From positions 113,767 through 177,766 of the forward strand of contig BEXV01000223.1 of the NCBI GenBank assembly GCA_003118195.1: 64,000 nucleotides of DNA. The letters are read 5' to 3'. This DNA is from Hemicentrotus pulcherrimus. Taxonomy: Eukaryota > Echinodermata > Echinoidea > Camarodonta > Strongylocentrotidae. The notes under the pieces are model-generated. The model had not been told where the DNA came from. It searched no databases and saw nothing but the letters and a program-made list of their open reading frames with translations. Positions within the stretch are counted from its first letter, which is position 1, and each line of letters starts with the position of its first letter. This document shows, one piece after another, positions 56,573-64,000 of this stretch. The translations under genes were made by a program, and so were the position numbers.

Positions 56573-58674
56573 AAAGAGTATAACTTAAGAGAGGATGAAG
56601 GGGAGGTATCACATTTATATGTGCATTTAATCTTCAGAGAAATTTGTCATGTCACCAAAAACCATTAACTCATCGCACATATTTTTCCCCCCGTATCGGT
56701 TTTGTTTTTATATGTTATTGTTTTGGACCATTCATCGATTTCCATGAAAAAACACTTTTTCTGTAACTACTATGAATTTCTTCTAGTGGTTATTGTACAT
56801 TTAAAATTCTTTGTAGTTTGTACATTGCTATAAAATTGACCCGACTTGTGTGTTTAAGTCATATCACACTGACAATTTCATAAAACAACAACCCTGAAAA
56901 TCACATGTTTCTTTTTCTATAAATAAAGCATCTTTTAATATACCATTTTGAATGCTCCTGACAAATGGGGATACAATTATTTAAATATCACAAGTTTTGA
57001 AAGCTACTTCAGTTTCTTCCAAATTTCTTACGCTTTGATAATCGGTGCACTGTATCTATAACAATACAGTAACCCTATACATTGATATAAAACGGGGCAG
57101 CCTATCTTGCATTTCATATTATGGACTAAATTCACTGCACATTTGAAAACATTTACATTGAAGGAGATATTACTCTAAGCACACACTGTTCAACACATTG
57201 ATTTCATACCAATCATGAGGCATGGCTAATGCTGCAAACAATTGCCATGATATTGACCAAGGAAACAGGGTTGAAATGTTAATTTAAATAAATGGAGGGG
57301 ATATCAAAATGCAAACAATTACATTCAACCACGCCACAGAATTTGTGACTGATCAAATACAAATTGATGTCTACCATCCGGAAAGCACATGGACTATGGA
57401 GTCAAATGAGAGAAAAGTCAGAGATTTGTAAACAGTTATTTGTTATAGGGAGAGAAATATGCTACACCACATAAATTCTCTTGACATCCATCCGAGAAAG
57501 TTCAAAAGCATTTAATGATGGGGAAAAATGAACATTGTGATGAAGAGAAGAGACCGAGCCACTATGTACCTCCTTGATGGCCCATGACACAATTCAAATC
57601 TTGAGACTACTACTTCAGCTATTGAGAGCCAAAAGGGCATTCAATCTCTGTAAGATCGTATGAGAAAGTGCCCTACTGACTCTCAATAGACAACTACATG
57701 TAATTCTTTCAGTCGACATAATCACTGTAAAATCCTCAAAATGTCTTGGTTTATTCACTTGGGTATCCAGCCCATACTTATGTTCATGGAATGTGATGAA
57801 TTAACAGCTAACCACAAGAAAGAATAAAGACCAGCATTAACTAGGCACATAAAGGTTTTTTTTTCACCAAGTAACTACATACCTGAGCCAAAATGTTTTT
57901 ATACAACAAGCCTTAAAATGAGTTCAACATTGACATCAAATACAGTCTTCATCAGTTCCATTTCATCTCTCTTTCAACATTCTACAGTTTCTAATTGTGG
58001 AAACCATTTCATCAGTAAGATTAAGGTTTTACATGATGTGTGAATATAACACCCACTCCCTTTAAATAAACTGTAAAATGATTTTGCCCCCACATGCTAT
58101 GAAAGCAGAAGTGTCATAAAGATATTGATTTTACTGTATGACATCTTGGATATTTAAGCGTGTATAAATGTAGTACGTTATATAACCCACAAGAGATGAA
58201 TCCTTGCAGAATTTCATTTGCAACACACATTTATCAGTAAACAAAAACTTCTACCACTGGAAAATCTCCCGCTCCTGATAGAAATTCAGAAAATATCAAC
58301 TGTTACATTCTCAAAAGATTGTGTGATGAAACCAATTTTGTACCATATTCCCTTTCCCTTTGATAATACAGACACTTTTAAGGTGTGTAATCAATTTCAT
58401 CACTAATTAATCTACGGCTCTCTAAGTAAGATGAATACATTTCCCTTTTGACAAGAATGCCAAGATACTATCCAAGACTCTTAGAACCACTGCAGGAGTA
58501 CTTTACCCCATCTACAGACTTTGGTCTTGCAGTAGTTCAAACACATTATTGAGGAGAAAATATGAGTGACTGTGCAGCAAGAAACTAGACATAGTCTGGC
58601 TTCAGGGCTATTGTTTGTTTTTTATTTTTGTTTTTTTTTTCAAAATGTTTTGTATCATAACCACAAGATTATTC

Positions 58675-58680
58675 TTTATT
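58675..58680 (-). terminator. Candidate EPC polyadenylation signal (minus strand)
   Basis: Genomic tttatt is AATAAA on the minus strand, about 950 nt past the EPC stop. A second candidate is at 58621-58626. Context only. Confidence 0.3.
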
Positions 58681-58929
58681 TACAAATCAAAATAAAACTA
58701 GATGGACCAACAATTGTATATTATTTCATACTTAATATTTTCTCATTTTAATAAGTTGAATAAATTCATTAACTTGCATATCATAGGAATCGTCCTATAT
58801 TCCTTCTCCCGTGAAGTAGCGGAGAATTAGCAGAGAAGTAGCTAGCTAGGATAGATCATTCGTATGATAACTTGATACATCAAAAACCTTTTCATTCACA
58901 ACACATCACAAAAGCTATTCCATTCAACA

Positions 58930-58947
58930 CCTCTCTCTCTCTCTCTC
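58930..58947. repeat. (CT)n microsatellite
   Basis: About nine CT units in the intergenic or EPC 3' region. Confidence 0.8.
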
Positions 58948-59631
58948 AATCTCTACCACGACTACTCCACTCAGCTACATGTACAATGCTCATTATCATA
59001 CGACCTCTAGCAAATGGGGAATCATCCCTGCTATGATGTAGTTCGTCTTTGCACTCATGCCCTCGGGCGATGATGACCTTCTTCACGTGACCTCCATAGG
59101 TACCGATTTGTTGCTAGGTATTTGATTAATGGCTGCATTTTCCTCATGGTTCTCCCTATGAAGAAGGGGAATAAGTATAGAAATTAAAAGATGGATAAGT
59201 TTGATAAATTTAGGTTGCAAGAAAATGAATTCAAGAAAAGGCAATGATATTCACAAGTCTAACATATTCTAAAATGAAAATCAAGGTAGGCTAGTATTCA
59301 TCATATATTGTTCCATACTGGACAAAGCAACACAAACAAAAATACTTTTTGTATCCTACATAATGGGGTAAATCATAAATTTTCAATTTGATCTACGTCA
59401 CTTTTTTTGTTTAAATCAAGATGTGACCATGGAACATGGAGAACAAAATTTAGAAAGAGCTTTCATAACTGAGGATGGGAGAAAGCAAAACTCGTAGCAT
59501 ACTTAATAAAAATACATATTCAAGGAAGATTCTTGTCAACAGCGTCAAGTTTTTATAACATGTAGTTCAATCAACACTGCAGGAACATAATTTGCTGTAA
59601 AACACGTTTTTTTAATGATTAATTATTCGAC

Positions 59632-59990
59632 TCACTTTGCCTTAGCATCTACATCGTTGCCTGGACTCTTTCTCTTGACTCCCATGGATAGGAGACTGCT
59701 TGCTGATGAGCTAACTCCACTGCTCTGACTGGAGTCTTTACTAAGCAACGACGAACCCTCCCTCTTTATCGTCTTGTCATCTTGAGAATTTTTATTAGTA
59801 CTGGATAAGAGACTGTTACAGGAGTCAGAGAGAGAGTTTGTGCGTGATTTGTCCTGACTAATGTCATTGAGACGTGACGATTGTGAGAGGGAGGCTAGAA
59901 GCGAAGATGCTTTGTTGCCCGATGGTGGTGGTAAGGGGAAATTAAGCTGTAGTACTGTGTCTGCAGGGGCAGTGGAATGGCCTTGTGGTG
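59632..59990 (-). CDS. EPC1: EPC last exon g with stop
   Basis: Acceptor ttttcacag, then APQGHSTAPADTVLQLNFPL and a long Ser-rich tail ending in a basic KRKSPGNDVDAKAK and TGA (genomic 59632-59634). The Ser-rich tail has no clear counterpart of the human Gln-rich region or of the NIQGLERTLQGF segment, so assignment rests on phase and position. Confidence 0.75.
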
Positions 59991-62900
59991 CTGTGAAAAT
60001 GAAATACATAGGGTTATGATAAAAGAATTAACCTTGCAAACAAGGAAAATTACATACATCTGGTAATATTGCTATCATAGCTGGAACCAGGTATTCCTAA
60101 CTTACATATGAATAAATTGGTCCCTTTTTCTTTTGGGCTCCTTTTTTACAAACACCTTTAGCCACAATAGCTCACATGAGATAATTAAATCTGTTAGCAA
60201 TTGATGATTAAAAAGCGTATATGCAGTGTGTCGAATCATGATTCCACCATAAGAGTTACATCGTCAGCTCAAAGTTGATCCCACAGTGATCTTCAATACA
60301 TTACCTTACAAAAAAACTGGGGGACCATTCTCTTTTTTCAAAATGATTTTCCAAGCACTATAAATCTGTCAATAAATTGTACACGTGAATTGATGAAACT
60401 TTCTCATAAAATGTGTAGATTCAAATTTTAGCTGCAAAAGTAAATGCACAAGCCAACAACCTCTTCTCCAAACCCCATTTTCCAATACAGCCAATTCTAT
60501 GTATGGCATTAATTGATTCCAAGACAAATCCAGTACATACATATATTTCTCATCATATGTAAGAGATCTTGTTTGTTGCTATTACCTTTAAGTTTAGTAT
60601 CAGTCTCTACATTGTTTGTGTCTTCAACTTGTACATGATTTGGAACAGATCCTTTTGCCAAGGGAACACCAGCAGTTCTTTCCTGAGATAAAACTTTCAC
60701 CACGCTAGGTTCCAAACTGAACTTTGACCTCGGTAGCGACGTGAATGACACATTGAGGTCAGGGGGCGTGCCATCCTGACCCACGACGTCCACTTCCATG
60801 GACTGAATGTCCAGCGTATCGGACACACTCTCCAACCCCTCACTGTTGAGTTCTAAAGTAGACATGACCGTTGCTGGTGTATCTGACACGTCCACTATAA
60901 TGTCCTCCTCTAAAGAGGGGTCTAGGAATGCGGAGGTGGAGGCAGTATCAAGAGTAGGGGTGCAGAGTGAAGCAGCGTGGCTTAATGTGGTAGGTCTCTC
61001 TGGGAAGCTCATGTAGATAGATTCTGACAGCAAGGAAGGATAGAGTGATGATGATTGATGGAAGGATGAAGAGGAGGGGTACGTTGAGAATGATTGACTT
61101 TCTTTGCTGGGTGGGGGTGTCTTTGGTCTGAAGTGTGATCTGCAAATGAATGAAATAAACACTTATCACATTAACTTTTTATTTAGAAAGGACATAAAAC
61201 TATTCTAACCTACTTTAAAAATCAATAGCTTCCTACTTGGTAGTTGGTACACTTGGAAACCTACGTAAATATTCCTGTAGGTGTTACAAGTTATACAATA
61301 CCTTTACCTATAGAAACACGAAAATATACTTTCTTCTCCGTTTGAATTACAAAATTCATATGTTGCAAAACACTTTACCAACAGAGTAAGATACACAAAT
61401 CCTGAGGAAAACTTAACAGCTTTGGGGCACTACAAAAGGTGACCATTACAACACTAGCATACAAAATAAGAAATTTCACATGATCATACATCTGTGGGGG
61501 GTTAATAAAGGAATAAATGCATTTTGAGGACTTACATTCTCTTTGCCTTGATTTCTTCAAGGAGTTGACTAAGTGGAAGACTGGTTTGTGAGGGTCTTGG
61601 ATCTACAGGTGACACAGGATAGTCCTCTTCATCCGATGATGATACAGGTGATGGACTTCTTGGATACATATGCTCATCTACATCATCTAGTTCATCATCC
61701 CACATCGTTCTCGCACGGTCTAAGATTATCCTGAATACAGAAAAGCACAAAAAGAGAATGAATGATTTTTTTTTTAATAAAAAAAGGAGGGGGATAATCA
61801 CTGAGTCGAGTAAATCAACGCTATTCAATAAGGTATGGAACTTCAGTGTTTCTTCCTCTGATAATTACGAAGATCAGTGATAATACTTCAAAATACTGTC
61901 TTACATTCATTATGTATACATCATTCTTTGCTTTTGGTTATTGCTTTTGGTTATTTTGAGCAGAGTAGAAAGAGAGGGACATATCCTATATAGATAATTA
62001 GATATAGATACAATGATAAAGTTTTTTCTCCTTCCTTATTGAGACATCTGTCTTTCTCCACTAAATCATAAACATCAAAATATAGTAATATATCCACATA
62101 AAAACCCATACAACACTTTGAGAATAAACATTTTCTCTGATGCTTCATAGATAGCACAGGGCAAGGTTTCTTACCTCCCGCCTCTACCGATTCTCCTCCT
62201 GCCGAAGCCAATACACTTCCTAGGCCTTCGTATAGAAGTGCAACAGAAGCGGTATCTTCTCTCCATGAGACCCTTGTGTTGACCCTCCGACCATGGCCAC
62301 CCACAGACCAGCTCTGGGTTAGGCTGTGAGATAACAGGGTACAGAAAAATGAGACCACTTCATCACGCATGGATATACTTGATCTTGTAGTGTGTAAGAT
62401 AACAGGGTAGACACAAATGTGGACAGATCATCAAACACAGATATATTGTATTTGTCCTTGTAAAAGGTCAACTATTGGTAAAGTCAATGGATGTTGCCAC
62501 CTTTGATATAACAGGAAAACAAATATGATAGACTGATTATAGAAGTACACGATTACACATCTATTAAATTGATAAAGGTGCGAGAAGAAGAAGAAATAAT
62601 GTTTGCTGTGACACTAATAACTCAACCCTATCATCTATACTATTACTGTTTTGCATCACATGTCCAGCTAACTCCATACTCCCCCCCCCNATTGTAACCC
62701 ATTTGAATGCAAAAGACTACAACTTACACTGCCTTGGAAAGGTCTCGCTTGAGTTTGAGCATCTTCTCGTAGGACACCTCATCGTTCTTGCGATTCTTTC
62801 TTGTCTGCATCTTCTCTGTTCGTCTTCTAAAAGCTACATAGGGGTTGTTACTGGTGGAGCCATCACGCTTCTCTTGCTTGACCTCTGGTATCAGTGAATG

Positions 62901-63974
62901 ACCCTAGATAAATGTGGCATCCAAATAAAACAGAGCCTTACTGTCTTGAACCGATCAGACTCCAATGCATCAACAATCACATGTGAGACAAAAGTATACA
63001 CTTTGCAAAGATTTTACATGCCTAAAATTGTGCCTTTTTTTTTTCTTCACGCAAAGTGAAATGTATTGGTACAATGATTCCATTTCCCATTAAAAAAGAT
63101 TTTTTATCCTTTCATTTCAGACTACACATTGACAGATTCCTCATGAAATTAAGTGAATGTTTTTATCTTCAATCCAAATATGAATATTGTGAAAACACTT
63201 GCAAAAATTAATAACGACAAAATTCTGAAGCTCTACACATGGAACAATCAATTGTGGGTTGAGATTAATGTACATAGTTCACTTACCACTCCGACTCTCT
63301 TGTTGAGCCAGTAGTCATAGACTGCTATGATGAGATCATCATCCTCTTTCAGAAGAGCCTTGGCATCCTTCAGATTCATTACCTGGAAATTTCACAGAAG
63401 AGAGCCAAATTAGCAGCCATTAATTCAAGGATACACACTATTTGTTATACATAAATAGCACCCCAAAATTTAATGGATTACCAAAAAAAATTAATGATCT
63501 ATATTTACTTTTTTTTCAACAGGGGAGGGACATGCTAGCTAATAAGAATTCAATTCATGAAAAAAACATTCCCCGGTTTTCCTAGATACTTAAAAGTTTT
63601 CCCAGAAGGGGTTTAAATTTTAGCAGCAACCAGTTTCCAATTTGAAACATCACTAAAGCCAATAAAAACAGTGGATATGTTGTTATTCCCCGACTTTTTA
63701 TGACAGGCACACACAAAAAGAGAAGTGTTTTCCAGGTTATCCCCGATTTTCAGAGTAGCCAGGAAGCATGAATGTAAATTGCTTAAATAATGGTGTATCT
63801 TTCTTGTATTATATTAAATGCTTACCCTCTGACCACTCCCCTTCTCTAGCCTGTCCATCATGATCTCAAACTTGATAGGTGTGATATCAGTGAAGAGTTT
63901 AGCCTCTTCATTCAACCATCTCTCATCCCCTGAGTCCATATCATAGTCTGGAATGTCCTGCTCCATGCTAAGGG
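59632..63974 (-). CDS. EPC1: Enhancer of polycomb homologue, 3' part of gene, incomplete
   Basis: Enhancer of polycomb is the scaffold that links the catalytic module to the rest of the NuA4/TIP60 histone acetyltransferase complex in the nucleus. Seven minus-strand exons are visible: a 63826-63974, b 63287-63382, c 62728-62903, d 62175-62323, e 61536-61730, f 60586-61139, g 59632-59990. Exons a-c carry the conserved EPL1-type domain (MDRLEKGSGQR, DAKALLKEDDDLI, PYVAFRRRTEKMQTRKNRKN). Exon d carries CIGFGRRRIGRGGR. The start codon and first exons lie right of the window. Between c and d about 170 residues of the human protein have no counterpart, and a gap N is present there. One gene usually represents EPC1 and EPC2 in invertebrates, so the number is nominal. 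It is convergent with VPS13. Confidence 0.9.
60586..61139 (-). CDS. EPC1: EPC exon f
   Basis: It opens SHFRPKTPPPSKES (human RHFRPRTPS) and continues for about 170 residues rich in Ser, Thr, Pro and acidic residues, presumably disordered. The donor gtaata is weaker than most in the window. The frame is open throughout the 554 bp. Confidence 0.85.
61536..61730 (-). CDS. EPC1: EPC exon e
   Basis: IILDRARTMWDDELDDVDEH, then a Ser/Pro/Asp/Glu-rich stretch, then LPLSQLLEEIKAKR. Human has VLLDRAHSDYDSVFHHLDLE and LSQILVNIKSCR. Phases fit exons d and f. Confidence 0.88.
62175..62323 (-). CDS. EPC1: EPC exon d
   Basis: The acceptor tatctcacag is followed by PNPELVCGWPWSEG, then RRYRFCCTSIRRPRKCIGFG and RRRIGRGGR. 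Human EPC1 has TGNWPWTSP, RYRYCLTTL and RCIGFARRRVGRGGR. It starts in phase 0, while exon c ends in phase 2, so the two cannot be joined directly; this is independent evidence that at least one exon is missing between them. Confidence 0.9.
62324..62727 (-). other. Interval in EPC where exons are expected but absent; 1-N gap
   Basis: A C run (62681-62689) abuts a single N at 62690. Neither strand encodes the expected helix (human EMIKRREKSKREL) or the following RPKRKYEKKP region. The interval is 404 bp. Confidence 0.8.
62728..62903 (-). CDS. EPC1: EPC exon c
   Basis: 58 codons plus two bases: GHSLIPEVKQEKRDGS, NNPYVAFRRRTEKMQTRKNR and YEKMLKLKRDLSKA, nearly identical to human EPC1/2. It ends within the codon after SKA (human SRAVTILEM). 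The exon that should continue with that helix is not found in the following 400 bp. Confidence 0.94.
63287..63382 (-). CDS. EPC1: EPC exon b
   Basis: 32 codons: VMNLKDAKALLKEDDDLIIA then VYDYWLNKRVGV. Human has LQEAKLLLKEDDELIREVYEYWIKKR. Phase 0 on both sides; donor gtaagt. Confidence 0.93.
63826..63974 (-). CDS. EPC1: EPC exon a
   Basis: It starts with two bases of a split codon, then LSMEQDIPDYDMDSGDERWL and FEIMMDRLEKGSGQR, matching human PDYDLDSEDEVF and FEEMIDRLEKGSGQQ. The acceptor tgacag and donor gtaagc are read on the minus strand. It ends in phase 0. Confidence 0.92.
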
Positions 63975-64000
63975 CTGTCAAACCAAGGAGTCAAGAAACA

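Larger units (their letters stand above)
52279..59631. other. Intergenic region and 3' UTRs between convergent genes
   Basis: The left part is presumably the VPS13 3' UTR (AATAAA at 52544 and 54036). The right part is presumably the 3' UTR of the minus-strand EPC gene; its AATAAA on the minus strand appears at genomic 58675-58680 and 58621-58626. Element B lies at 56431-56572. The rest is AT-rich sequence with only short open frames, and I recognise no gene in it. Confidence 0.6.

Noticed and set aside
1..64000. CRISPR array, operon or phage-like system
   Set aside because: No regularly spaced direct repeats and no clustered intronless genes; the window is intron-rich animal DNA.

Overview
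This is animal (metazoan) nuclear DNA. It is AT-rich, and short coding exons (54-308 bp) bounded by GT/AG sites are separated by introns that are mostly 300-1000 bp. tRNA-derived SINEs, short inverted-repeat (MITE-like) elements, microsatellites and two N-gaps are scattered through it. The proteins, intron sizes and SINE/MITE content fit an echinoderm, most likely a sea urchin. That assignment is an inference; no species marker is visible.

Positions 1-52278, plus strand: 63 consecutive exons of one very large gene, a VPS13A/VPS13C-type bridge-like lipid transfer protein. The 5' end (chorein N-terminus, roughly 230 residues by comparison with human VPS13A) lies left of the window. All 63 exons splice in phase and give 3019 codons plus a partial first codon, with the natural stop at 52276-52278. 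In order they cover the N-terminal rod, a linker with a phospho-FFAT-like motif (exon 15), the long rod, a six-repeat VAB adaptor domain (exons 35-47), the ATG2_C/VPS13_C helical region (exons 56-60) and a C-terminal PH-like domain (exons 61-63). Two codons inside well-aligned exons are stops in this assembly: TGA at 14664-14666 and TAA at 47522-47524. Elsewhere the frame is perfect, so these are polymorphisms, sequence errors or real lesions.

Positions 52279-59631: about 7.4 kb between two convergent genes. It holds the VPS13 3' UTR, presumably the 3' UTR of the minus-strand gene, one palindromic MITE and simple repeats. I see no coding gene there.

Positions 59632-63974, minus strand: the 3' two thirds of an Enhancer of polycomb (EPC1/EPC2) homologue, a scaffold of the NuA4/TIP60 histone acetyltransferase complex. 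Seven exons are visible. About 170 residues expected between exon c and exon d are absent, and a single N at 62690 lies in that interval, so exons are probably missing from the assembly.

The two genes are functionally unrelated: one moves lipid at membrane contact sites, the other is a chromatin regulator. The less ordinary material is in the VPS13 gene: two in-frame stops; four degraded copies of exon pieces lying in introns close to their source exons; two frame-preserving candidate microexons in the 6.4 kb intron 44; an open extension of exon 14 carrying a second FFAT-like motif; and mobile elements close to splice sites. I found no CRISPR array, operon, retroelement polymerase or viral gene.
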